The position numbers and the translations under genes are program-made. From positions 124,001 through 188,000 of the forward strand of contig NZ_WUFT01000003.1 of assembly GCF_010668805.1 (NCBI RefSeq): a stretch of 64,000 nt of DNA. The letters are read 5' to 3'. The notes below the pieces were generated by a model. That model did no database searches. It saw nothing but the letters and a program-made list of their open reading frames with translations, and was not told the origin of the DNA. Positions within the stretch are counted from its first letter, which is position 1; every line of letters starts with the position of its first letter. The DNA comes from Rhizobium phaseoli (GTDB lineage: Bacteria; Pseudomonadota; Alphaproteobacteria; Rhizobiales; Rhizobiaceae). Shown piece by piece: positions 1 to 7,043 of this stretch.

Positions 1-349
1 TTTCCGACACCGCCGTCAGCGCGCCGGCGATACGGGCGACGAGGCGCTCGGTCTTGGCGTCCTTGTATTCGCCGCCGTAGCTGGCGACGATGCGCGGATG
101 CTCACGGGCGCCCATCGCCGCGCGCGGGTCGTTCTTTTGCACCTCGTCGACGATCTGCGGATTGGAAGAAGGCGAAACGCTCGGCTGGTAGGATTGGTCG
201 ATCAGCGTTTGACAGCCATTCAGCGCCATTGCGACGGCCGAAAGCAGCATCAGGCGACGCGCGAAACGCCGCGGCGCGGAGATGGCATCACTGGAAAGCG
301 CGGGCGATTTCCACGTCGTCAAGCTGTCCAGTCTGGTTCTCCGCATCAT
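1..349 (-). CDS. M48-family metalloprotease lipoprotein, N-terminal part (cut by left edge)
   Basis: Read on the minus strand from an ATG at 349 and open through position 1, so only the first 116 codons are present. A basic stretch (RRFARR) and a hydrophobic segment lead to a lipobox-like ALNGC with Cys46, which predicts an inner- or outer-membrane lipoprotein. After the Cys come a polar linker and the segment EHPRIVASYGGEYKD, followed by a helix beginning AKTERLVARIAGALTAV. That pattern is typical of periplasmic M48 (Ste24p/BepA-like) peptidases before their HEXXH zinc motif, which lies outside the window. The start is tentative: no strong Shine-Dalgarno precedes it and the frame stays open further upstream. 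Family assignment rests on N-terminal pattern only. Confidence 0.65.
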   Translation of the reverse strand, partial: MMRRTRLDSLTTWKSPALSSDAISAPRRFARRLMLLSAVAMALNGCQTLIDQSYQPSVSPSSNPQIVDEVQKNDPRAAMGAREHPRIVASYGGEYKDAKTERLVARIAGALTAVSE

Positions 350-737
350 GTCGCTGTCTTGCCGGTTTGCCGCAGATTGACACCGACCGTGGCAAGGGGA
401 ATTCAACAGGTGCGCACCCCTGATCTCGCGCTGCACAATCGGCCGATACAAGTCCTTGCTGTAGCTGATTTACGCATCGGTTGCATAGCGAGACTCTGTT
501 TAAATGTGGCGCCGTTGCATTTTAGCCAGCCTCGCTCATGAGGCATTCCCTCCGCTCGGATGAAATTATGGCGAAAGTTCCGTCACGACACGGAGATTCG
601 TCGGCGGCGCAGAAAAAGAACGGGCCGATTGAAGTAACCGAAACGATGGCGGCAGCCATGCGAGAAAATTGCAACCGCCGATAATACCTCATCGGGAGGA
701 ACGCCTCCCGATGAGGTATTCCGAGAGTTCGATTCGA
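350..737. other. Gene-free interval between the M48 protease and the MFS exporter
   Basis: No ORF here has convincing coding character; the translations that cross it are shadows. The left part should hold the promoter of the protease gene. The right part holds a long perfect hairpin (683-720) just past the end of the exporter gene. I recognise nothing else in it. Confidence 0.6.
683..720 (-). terminator. Perfect 17-bp hairpin after the MFS exporter gene
   Basis: The left arm 683-699 is exactly complementary to 704-720 around an AACG loop. It lies 18 bp beyond the exporter stop codon. The flanking T tract is short, so it may end transcription weakly or stabilise the mRNA 3' end rather than act as a classical intrinsic terminator. 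Confidence 0.6.
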
Positions 738-2276
738 TTACTCCGCCGCCTCCGCCGTCGGCGGTTGCGGCATCTTCGCCTCGCCGGCGCGGGGCAACTG
801 CACAGGCTTCAGCATGATGGCGGCCACAAGGCCGATCAGGGCAATAGCACAGGAGGTCATAAAGAGCGGCGAAAAGGCGGCGGCATAGATATCGGCGACG
901 GCCTGGCGGCTTGTTTCGGGCAGGGCGGCCATCATTTTCGGCGTCAGCTGCTCGATATCGGTAACACCGGGAATGGAGACGCCGACTTTGTCGAGCTGAG
1001 AGGCGATAATGGCGCCATAGATGGAAATGGCGATCGATGCACCTCCCATGCGCGACAGCGTCACCGAGCCGGTGGCCGCACCGACATCGCGGGCCGGCGC
1101 TGCATTCTGTACGCCGATGATGGGAACCTGCTGGGCAAGGCCGATGCCGATGCCATGCAGCATCATGATCGCCCCGATGAAGGCGATCGGCGTTCCCGCG
1201 TGGATCTGCGACATCAGCGCAAAGGCGATGGCGCTGCAGGTCAGGCTTGCGATGGCAAAGGGCTTGTAACGCCCAGTCTTCGAGATGATGCGGCCTGCGG
1301 ACAGCGATCCGCAGACGAGGCCGCCCGTCAGAAGGATGAAGAGCGCACCGGCGGCAGAGGGCGAAAGGCCGGTGGTGGTCTGCAGGAAGAGGGCGAGATA
1401 GTTGACCATGCCGATGGCGATGGCGCCGCCCATGATCGACATCACCAAGAGCAGGCTGAAGGTCGAATTGCGAAAGAGCTGCAGGGGAACGATCGGTTCC
1501 GGCGCGCGGCGTTCGACGAGCACCCAGGCGACGGCGCAAACGATACCGAAGGCGATGATGACGATGCTCTGTGGCGAGACCAATGCCCCGAAGAGTTCGC
1601 TGCTGTCGGTGGCAAGCACGATGCTGGTCGTCGTCAGGGCGAGAAGCAGCGCACCGGCATAATCGATCTTGGGCCGGCGATGCGGTTTGCGATAGGGCAG
1701 CATCACGGCAAGGCCGGCAAGCGCGATTAAGCCGATCGGCACGTTGACGAGGAAAATCGAGCGCCAGCCGAAAAGGTCGCTCATCGTGCCGCCAAGCACC
1801 GGTCCGATCGCCCCTGACGCCATCAACACGAGGCTGGAATAGCTTTGGTAGCGGGCCCGTTCGCGCGGCTCGAACAGATCGGCATTGACGGCGAAGATCG
1901 ACACCATGATGCCGCCGCCGCCAAGACCCTGCAGCACGCGGGCGGCGATCAGCGTGTTCATGGAGACCGCAAGGCCGCAGACCGCCGAGCCGACGGTGAA
2001 GATCAGGATCGCCGTCATCATCACGTATTTGCGGCCGAAGAGATCGCCAAGCTTGCCATAAACCGGCATGACGGCGCTCAGCGACAGCAGATAGGCCGAG
2101 CCGATCCAGCCGAAGCGCTCGAGATGGCCGAACTCGCCGACGATCGTCGGCAGCGCCGTCGAAACGATCTGATTATCCAGCGTCGCCATGAACATGGCCG
2201 TCATCAGGAAGAAGAAGAGGATGAGCCGGCGACGAGGATCCGTCACGAGCGGCGCAGGCGCGAGTTGCATATCCAT
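738..2276 (-). CDS. DHA2-family (EmrB/QacA-like) MFS multidrug exporter
   Basis: A 512-residue, very hydrophobic protein consistent with the 14-helix DHA2 drug:H+ antiporters. Visible family signatures are LDNQIVSTALPTIVGEF in helix 1, GKLGDLFGRKYVMM (motif A, loop 2-3) and GPVLGGTMSDLFGWRSIF (motif C, helix 5). It would sit in the inner membrane and expel hydrophobic or cationic toxic compounds using the proton gradient. It is transcribed divergently from a MarR-type regulator, with a palindrome between the two, the usual arrangement for an inducible efflux pump. Substrate cannot be read from sequence. No membrane-fusion (EmrA) partner is adjacent, so it probably acts alone. Confidence 0.88.
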   Translation of the reverse strand: MDMQLAPAPLVTDPRRRLILFFFLMTAMFMATLDNQIVSTALPTIVGEFGHLERFGWIGSAYLLSLSAVMPVYGKLGDLFGRKYVMMTAILIFTVGSAVCGLAVSMNTLIAARVLQGLGGGGIMVSIFAVNADLFEPRERARYQSYSSLVLMASGAIGPVLGGTMSDLFGWRSIFLVNVPIGLIALAGLAVMLPYRKPHRRPKIDYAGALLLALTTTSIVLATDSSELFGALVSPQSIVIIAFGIVCAVAWVLVERRAPEPIVPLQLFRNSTFSLLLVMSIMGGAIAIGMVNYLALFLQTTTGLSPSAAGALFILLTGGLVCGSLSAGRIISKTGRYKPFAIASLTCSAIAFALMSQIHAGTPIAFIGAIMMLHGIGIGLAQQVPIIGVQNAAPARDVGAATGSVTLSRMGGASIAISIYGAIIASQLDKVGVSIPGVTDIEQLTPKMMAALPETSRQAVADIYAAAFSPLFMTSCAIALIGLVAAIMLKPVQLPRAGEAKMPQPPTAEAAE

Positions 2277-2305
2277 GGAGCATCATTCCGGGTTGGGTAG
2301 ATTTT

Positions 2306-2324
2306 TATGTGCTAACAGCATATA
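2306..2324. promoter_or_regulatory. Candidate MarR operator (near-perfect palindrome)
   Basis: TATGTGCT-AAC-AGCATATA forms an inverted repeat with one mismatch in eight pairs. It sits in the 115-bp gap between the divergent exporter and MarR genes, close to the exporter start. Size, AT-richness and position fit a MarR-family dimer site. A second, weaker inverted pair (TGTCA...TGACA, 2327-2348) lies beside it. Confidence 0.5.
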
Positions 2325-2391
2325 TTTGTCAATGGCACATTAATGACATCGGCATGTTCAAATTCCACCACGGCTCTGCTATGGTCCCGGC

Positions 2392-2916
2392 ATGAACGAA
2401 GTGCTGACCAAAACCATTTCCACAGAGCCAGAGCCGGTTGAGGAAGACGTGCCTCGCATCGGCCGAAGCATGGGGCGCATGCGGTTGATGACCGGGCGGC
2501 GATTGATCGGCCGGCTGGCGATCCAGAGTGCTGCACCGGGCCTTGAACTTTCGCATCTCGACGTGCTCGATGCGGTGCGCAGGGCACAGCCTGCCGGCGA
2601 GGTGACCGTCGGCATGATCGCGGAAATGCTGCGCATCGATCCGTCACGGGCCAGCCGGGTGGTGGCCGACATGGTCGGGCGGAACGTGCTGCGCCGCGAG
2701 GCTTCGCAGGCCGATGCGCGACGGATTGTCGTTGTCATGACCGAGGTCGGCCAGAATCTGCTGGCCGAGATCGTCGCGCAGAAACTCGCGATCATCTCCG
2801 AGATCGTCTCCGACTGGCCTGAGCAGGATGTCACTCGTTTCGCCATGCTCTTCGAACGTTTCATCGGCGGTTACGAGGCGATCTTCCAGTCGCGCGACAA
2901 GGATACGCCGGGCTAG
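2392..2916 (+). CDS. MarR-family transcriptional regulator
   Basis: A 174-residue protein, slightly longer than the usual 140-160 because of an N-terminal tail. The winged-helix core is visible: LDVLDAVRRA, then MIAEMLRIDPSRASRVVADM as the helix-turn-helix, and a wing containing REASQADARRIVVVMTE with the typical D-x-R-R. This matches the MarR fold, which binds a palindrome as a dimer and lets go on binding a phenolic or other ligand. Divergence from a DHA2 exporter suggests it represses that pump and itself through the palindrome at 2306-2324. The start has no strong ribosome binding site. Confidence 0.85.
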   Translation: MNEVLTKTISTEPEPVEEDVPRIGRSMGRMRLMTGRRLIGRLAIQSAAPGLELSHLDVLDAVRRAQPAGEVTVGMIAEMLRIDPSRASRVVADMVGRNVLRREASQADARRIVVVMTEVGQNLLAEIVAQKLAIISEIVSDWPEQDVTRFAMLFERFIGGYEAIFQSRDKDTPG

Positions 2917-2966
2917 AGCATCATGCCGAAGAATGTGTGCGGTTTTCTTATGGCATCCTGTTCTAG
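2914..2966. repeat. Short imperfect palindromic intergenic element
   Basis: Begins in the marR stop codon and ends TTCTAG. It contains an inner inverted pair ATGCC...GGCAT (2923-2927 / 2952-2956) around a GTGTGCGG core. The core resembles the 'GTGTGCAGCGG' part of the RIME-like repeats elsewhere in the window, so I read it as a small relative of that family. It may also work as the marR terminator. Confidence 0.4.
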
Positions 2967-3044
2967 CGGCGCTCGAAGGCAAATGGCGCCGATCCGCTGG
3001 CGCCCCTTCCCCTCGACCCCCGGTTTGCGCTAAGGGCAATGCCC

Positions 3045-3695
3045 ATGAGCCCATCCACCTTCACCATTCTCCTCGGCGGCGAACTCAGCCTGACGGAGCG
3101 CCTGCGCCAAGCCATCGGCGGCAGTCGTTCCATCGCGGCCGATGGCGGCATGCGGCATGCGTTGGCACTCGGTATCGAGCCGGAGCTCTGGGTCGGTGAT
3201 TTCGATTCGACGCCTGATGATCTCGAGGGTGCGTTTCCCGATGTGCCGAAACAGCCTTATCCCGCGGCAAAGGCGGCGACGGATGGCGAAATCGCCGTGT
3301 CGGAAGCGATCGCGCGGGGTGCGCGGCGGCTGATCCTGGCCGGTGCGCTTGGCGGCGAACGCTCGGACCACGGGCTTCAGCATCTGCTGTCGGCCGTCAG
3401 TCTGGCGGAGGAGGGTTTCGACGTGCTGCTGACCTCGGGCAAGGAGGAGGCGGTGCCGCTGCTTGCCGGGACGGTCGAGCTGGATCTTCCCAAGGGCAGC
3501 CTGTTTTCCGTGCTCGGGTTCAGCGAGCTGACCGGGCTTTCCATCGAGAATGCGCGTTATCCGCTGGCCGATTTCCATCTGCCTTTCGGCTCGTCGCGCA
3601 CCATTTCCAATGTTGCGGAAAGCAAGATTCGCTTTTCGCTCCGCAGCGGCCGGGCGATCGTGCTCGCCAGGCCCTATGATCTTTCCGGAGTCTGA
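3045..3695 (+). CDS. thiN: Thiamine diphosphokinase (thiamine pyrophosphokinase)
   Basis: Transfers pyrophosphate from ATP to thiamine to make the cofactor thiamine diphosphate. The 216-residue protein carries the family hallmarks: SIAADGGMRHAL near residue 30, then LWVGDFDSTPDD with the metal/ATP-binding acidic cluster, a T-DGE element, GALGGERSDHGLQHL, and the C-terminal beta-rich domain with GLSIENARYPL and SSRTISN. I chose the second ATG (3045) because AAGGG lies 8 nt upstream; the first ATG (3039) is only 2 nt from it. The ABC-F gene follows 3 nt after the stop, so they are probably co-transcribed. No TPP riboswitch is seen in front. Confidence 0.87.
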   Translation: MSPSTFTILLGGELSLTERLRQAIGGSRSIAADGGMRHALALGIEPELWVGDFDSTPDDLEGAFPDVPKQPYPAAKAATDGEIAVSEAIARGARRLILAGALGGERSDHGLQHLLSAVSLAEEGFDVLLTSGKEEAVPLLAGTVELDLPKGSLFSVLGFSELTGLSIENARYPLADFHLPFGSSRTISNVAESKIRFSLRSGRAIVLARPYDLSGV

Positions 3696-3698
3696 TTT

Positions 3699-5519
3699 TT
3701 GGCCCCTCCCATTCTAAAACTCGACGATATCTTCCTGAGCTTCGGCGGCGCACCGCTGCTGGCGGGTGCTAGCCTGCAGATCGAGCCCGGGGACAAAATC
3801 TGTCTCGTCGGGCGCAACGGCTCGGGAAAATCGACGCTTCTGAAGATCGCCGCCGGCCTGGTCGAGGCGCAGTCTGGCGAAGTCTTCCGTCATCCGTCCT
3901 CGACGGTGCGTTATCTCGAACAGGCGCCCGATTTCGCCGGTTTCAATACTGTCCAGGCCTATGCCGAGGCCGGCCTCGGGCCGGGCGACGACCCTTATCG
4001 CGTCACCTATCTGCTGTCTCATCTCGGGCTGACCGGCGAGGAAGATCCGAGCATGCTGTCCGGCGGCGAATCGCGCCGGGCCGCCCTTGCCCGGGTGCTG
4101 GCGCCGGAGCCCGATATTCTCCTGCTCGACGAACCGACCAACCATCTCGACCTTCCCACAATCGAATGGCTGGAAGGCGAGTTGCAGAAGACGCGCAGCG
4201 CCCTGGTGTTGATCTCGCACGACCGACGTTTTCTCGAAAAGGTCTCGACGGCAACCGTTTGGCTCGACCGCGGCACCTCGCGCCGGCTCGACAGGGGATT
4301 TTCGCATTTCGAGGCCTGGCGCGACCAGGTGCTCGAGGCCGAGGAGCTGGAGCAGCATAAACTCGGCAAGGCGATCGAGCGCGAGGAGCACTGGCTGCGT
4401 TATGGCGTCACGGCGCGGCGCAAGCGCAACATGCGCCGCCTCGGCGAATTGCAGACGATGCGCTCGAATTATCGCGGCCATAAGGGCCCGCAGGGCTCGG
4501 TGCAGGCGACGGCTTCGGACGCGCAGGAATCCGGCAAGCTGGTGATCGAAGCGCACAAGATCACCAAAAGCTTCGGCGACCGGGCAATCGTCACACCCTT
4601 CTCGATCCGCGTGCACCGCGGCGATTGCATCGGTCTGGTTGGGCCGAATGGCGCCGGCAAGACGACGCTCTTGAAGATGTTGACCGGTCAGCTTTCGCCG
4701 GATAGCGGCACCATTAAGCTCGGCACCAATCTGGAGATCGCCACACTCGACCAGAAACGCGAGGATCTCGATCCCGAAAATACGCTCGCCAACTACCTGA
4801 CGGATGGGCGCGGCGAAAACCTGCTCGTCAACGGCGAACAGCGTCATGTCACCGGTTACATGAAGGAGTTCCTGTTCCAGCCGGAACAGGCGCGGACGCC
4901 GATCAGAAGCCTTTCCGGCGGCGAGCGCGCCCGGCTGATGCTGGCGCGGATTCTCTCGCGCCCTACGAACCTGTTGATCCTCGACGAACCGACCAACGAT
5001 CTCGATATCGAGACGCTCGATCTACTGCAGGAAATCGTTGCCGGCTTTCCCGGCACCGTCATTCTCGTCAGCCATGACCGCGATTTCCTCGACCGCACCG
5101 TGACCTCGACGATTGCACCCGCCATGCCGGACGCACCTGACGGCCGCTGGATCGAATATGCTGGCGGCTACTCGGACATGCTTGCGCAGCGCAAGGGCGC
5201 GATCGAGGAGCGCAAGCGGGCCGAGAAGGCGGCGGAGAGGCCGAAGACGCAAGGTGCAGCGACTTCCGCTGGAAGTTCGAGGGGCAAGCTTTCCTTCAAG
5301 CAGAAATTCGCGCTGGAAAACCTGCCGAAGGAGATGGCGAAAGCCGAAGCCGAGATCGCCAAGCGCGAACAGGTGATGGCCGATCCCAACCTTTTCACGC
5401 GCGATCCGGCAGCTTTCAACCGACTTGCCAGCGAGATGGAGAAGCTGCGCGCCGGCCTGATGAAAATGGAGGAGGAGTGGCTGGAGCTTGAAATGCTGCG
5501 TGAAGAGCTGGAAGGCTGA
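3699..5519 (+). CDS. ABC-F family ATPase (Uup-like, ribosome-associated type)
   Basis: A 606-residue soluble protein with two ABC domains and no membrane segment. Domain 1 has GRNGSGKST (residues 38-46), LSGGESRRAALARVL and LLLDEPTNHLDL. An arginine-rich linker follows. Domain 2 has GPNGAGKTT, LSGGERARLMLARIL and LILDEPTNDLDIE. The last ~70 residues are charged and helical, a C-terminal coiled coil as in Uup. All catalytic motifs are intact. ABC-F proteins act on ribosomes or, for Uup, on translation and DNA-related processes. The start is TTG at 3699, with GGAG 8 nt upstream inside the end of thiN, which suggests translational coupling. Confidence 0.88.
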   Translation: MAPPILKLDDIFLSFGGAPLLAGASLQIEPGDKICLVGRNGSGKSTLLKIAAGLVEAQSGEVFRHPSSTVRYLEQAPDFAGFNTVQAYAEAGLGPGDDPYRVTYLLSHLGLTGEEDPSMLSGGESRRAALARVLAPEPDILLLDEPTNHLDLPTIEWLEGELQKTRSALVLISHDRRFLEKVSTATVWLDRGTSRRLDRGFSHFEAWRDQVLEAEELEQHKLGKAIEREEHWLRYGVTARRKRNMRRLGELQTMRSNYRGHKGPQGSVQATASDAQESGKLVIEAHKITKSFGDRAIVTPFSIRVHRGDCIGLVGPNGAGKTTLLKMLTGQLSPDSGTIKLGTNLEIATLDQKREDLDPENTLANYLTDGRGENLLVNGEQRHVTGYMKEFLFQPEQARTPIRSLSGGERARLMLARILSRPTNLLILDEPTNDLDIETLDLLQEIVAGFPGTVILVSHDRDFLDRTVTSTIAPAMPDAPDGRWIEYAGGYSDMLAQRKGAIEERKRAEKAAERPKTQGAATSAGSSRGKLSFKQKFALENLPKEMAKAEAEIAKREQVMADPNLFTRDPAAFNRLASEMEKLRAGLMKMEEEWLELEMLREELEG

Positions 5520-5638
5520 GGCCTCCCACCCCTCACCGGCTCACCTTTCCTTGATTGGCCAGTGTATCGACGCGCGGCATAAAGTGTCGCCCGGCAGCTG
5601 GGGATAGCGCCGATCGCAATGGCGACAAGGAAGGTCAC

Positions 5639-6268
5639 ATGTCTCTCAAGCCCTATTCCAGAATTTTCACAGCACTTGCCGCCGGTGGCCTTGTCGCGTT
5701 TGCGTTATCGCAGGCCGCACAGGCACAGGATGGCAACCGCGTTCGCGTTCGCGGCGCCATCGAAAGCCTCAGCGGCGATAGTCTCGTCGTCAAGACGCGC
5801 GAAGGTAGCGATGCGACGATCACGCTGAGAGCTGGCTGGAAAGTCGGCGGGATCAAAAAAGCCTCGGTCGAGGATATCAAGCCCGGTGATTTCGTCGGGG
5901 TTGCCTCGCTCCCGAAGGGCAGCGGCCCGGATGGGGCGATCGAGGTGCTGATCTTTCCGGCTTCGATGAAGGGAACCGGCGAGGGCAACCGCCCCTGGGA
6001 TGCGCAGCCGAACAGCCAGATGACCAACGCGACCGTCAGCAATGCCGTCAAATCCGTCGACGGCCATACGATCACGCTGACCTATCAGGGCAAGGAAAAG
6101 ACCATCACCATCGCCGATGCGACACCGATCGTGACCTTGGCGCCGGCGACCAAGGACGATCTGAAGACCGGCGCCGGCGTCATCGTCACCGGCGAGAAAG
6201 CAGCGGACGGCAGCATTTCGGCCAGCCAGGTGGCCGTCGGCCTCAACGGCATCACGCCGCCGATGTGA
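5639..6268 (+). CDS. Secreted beta-rich protein resembling DUF5666 proteins
   Basis: A 209-residue protein with an N-terminal signal peptide (basic start, hydrophobic core, AQAQD cleavage site). The start at 5639 is preceded by GGAAGG; an upstream in-frame ATG at 5555 would spoil the signal. The mature part contains two similar beta blocks: one with RVRGAIESLSGDSLVVKTRE and one with VKSVDGHTITLTYQGKEKTI. Each is followed by an 'xxI-PGD/TG-xVxV' turn, a pattern of small OB-like domains seen in DUF5666 proteins. It is probably periplasmic. The function is unknown, and I recognise no catalytic or metal-binding residues. Confidence 0.6.
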   Translation: MSLKPYSRIFTALAAGGLVAFALSQAAQAQDGNRVRVRGAIESLSGDSLVVKTREGSDATITLRAGWKVGGIKKASVEDIKPGDFVGVASLPKGSGPDGAIEVLIFPASMKGTGEGNRPWDAQPNSQMTNATVSNAVKSVDGHTITLTYQGKEKTITIADATPIVTLAPATKDDLKTGAGVIVTGEKAADGSISASQVAVGLNGITPPM

Positions 6269-6287
6269 CCTGGCTTCAGAAAATGGC

Positions 6288-6417
6288 TAAAGCGCGTCGC
6301 GATCTTTCAGATTCGCTCCTTGCGCTTTAGTTCTTTGTTTTACGCGTGTCGTTGCGGCAAAAGCGCTTCGCGCTTTGCCTGGGAAAACCGCTCCACACTT
6401 TTGCGCGACATGCTTTA
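6288..6417. repeat. RIME-like intergenic repeat with internal insertion
   Basis: Starts TAAAGCGCGTCGCGATCTTT and ends GCGACATGCTTTA, the same ends as the copies at 25397-25503 and 33003-33108. This copy is about 24 nt longer because a small palindrome (AAAGCGC-TTC-GCGCTTT) interrupts the segment between GTCGTTGCGGCAAA and ACCGCTCCACA. Both halves can fold into hairpins. The length and mosaic structure resemble the Rhizobium-specific intergenic mosaic elements (RIME). Confidence 0.7.
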
Positions 6418-6427
6418 AAGCGCGAGC

Positions 6428-6718
6428 CTACCCAAAAAGGCTTTGCCAATCTTCACGTCCATGCAGCACGCGAACAATCAAGATACCTTCTTCACGGACC
6501 ACATAGGCGATTATATGCGCTTGATGAAGATGAAGCCGCATCGGTGGGTTCAACTCGCGTCGTTCACGGGCCATGCGTGGATTGTTGGCAAGCAACTCGA
6601 ATGTGCTGAATAAGTCATCGACGTATCGCTCTGACTGCAATACGCCAAACCGATCGGCACCGAGGACATAAATTTCAATTATGTCCTGATCTGCTTCGAC
6701 GGTTGTGCGATATTTCAT
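6428..6718 (-). CDS. parE: ParE/RelE-superfamily toxin
   Basis: A 96-residue protein starting at the ATG whose first bases overlap the antitoxin stop (ATGA). Sequence runs MKYRTTVEADQDIIEIYVLG, then ELLANNPRMARERRELNPPMRL, and ends in HIIAYVVREEGILIVRVLHGREDW. The last element is the conserved beta-strand/HGR-x-W tail of ParE/RelE toxins. ParE members poison DNA gyrase and RelE members cut mRNA; the pairing with a ParD-type antitoxin favours the ParE class. Upstream in-frame codons exist, but they would overlap the antitoxin more deeply and lack a ribosome binding site. Confidence 0.82.
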   Translation of the reverse strand: MKYRTTVEADQDIIEIYVLGADRFGVLQSERYVDDLFSTFELLANNPRMARERRELNPPMRLHLHQAHIIAYVVREEGILIVRVLHGREDWQSLFG

Positions 6719-6963
6719 ATGCGTCGCGCAGCCAGCCGTTCGCGTGCTATCTGGAGAATATCGTCCTTGGAACAATCACTGACGCCACTTTCCAATCCGT
6801 CTGTGAGCAGCCGCTGCAATTCCGCCAATTTGTCCGAACGCTCTTGATCGCGCCGTATCAGGTCGCGGACATAATCGCTCGCATTGCTGTAACGCCCCGT
6901 TTTGGTCTGGGAATCCACCCATTCCTTCATAGGATCGGGCAGGGAAACATTCATCGTCGCCAT
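6715..6963 (-). CDS. parD: ParD-family ribbon-helix-helix antitoxin
   Basis: An 82-residue protein beginning MATMNVSLPDPMKEWVDSQ, the beta-strand of a ribbon-helix-helix DNA-binding fold, followed by YSNASDYVRDLIRRDQER, the classic ParD helix. The acidic C-terminal half would wrap the toxin. Gene order antitoxin-toxin with a 4-nt ATGA overlap is the normal type II arrangement and implies coupled translation. The N-terminal fold should bind the operon promoter near 6964-7043 and autorepress it. Confidence 0.85.
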   Translation of the reverse strand: MATMNVSLPDPMKEWVDSQTKTGRYSNASDYVRDLIRRDQERSDKLAELQRLLTDGLESGVSDCSKDDILQIARERLAARRI

Positions 6964-7043
6964 GTTGGTTACCTCGCCTTCTCATCATGGCATACTTTGG
7001 CAAAGATTGCATCATGTTTGCCAAAGCCGAATAAGGCTTCTTC

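Noticed and set aside
3039..3044. Earlier ATG of thiN
   Set aside because: Only 2 nt from the AAGGG; the ATG at 3045 has normal spacing.
6288..6417. Repeat considered as a CRISPR or IS end
   Set aside because: Only dispersed single copies with internal palindromes, no spacers, no transposase nearby.
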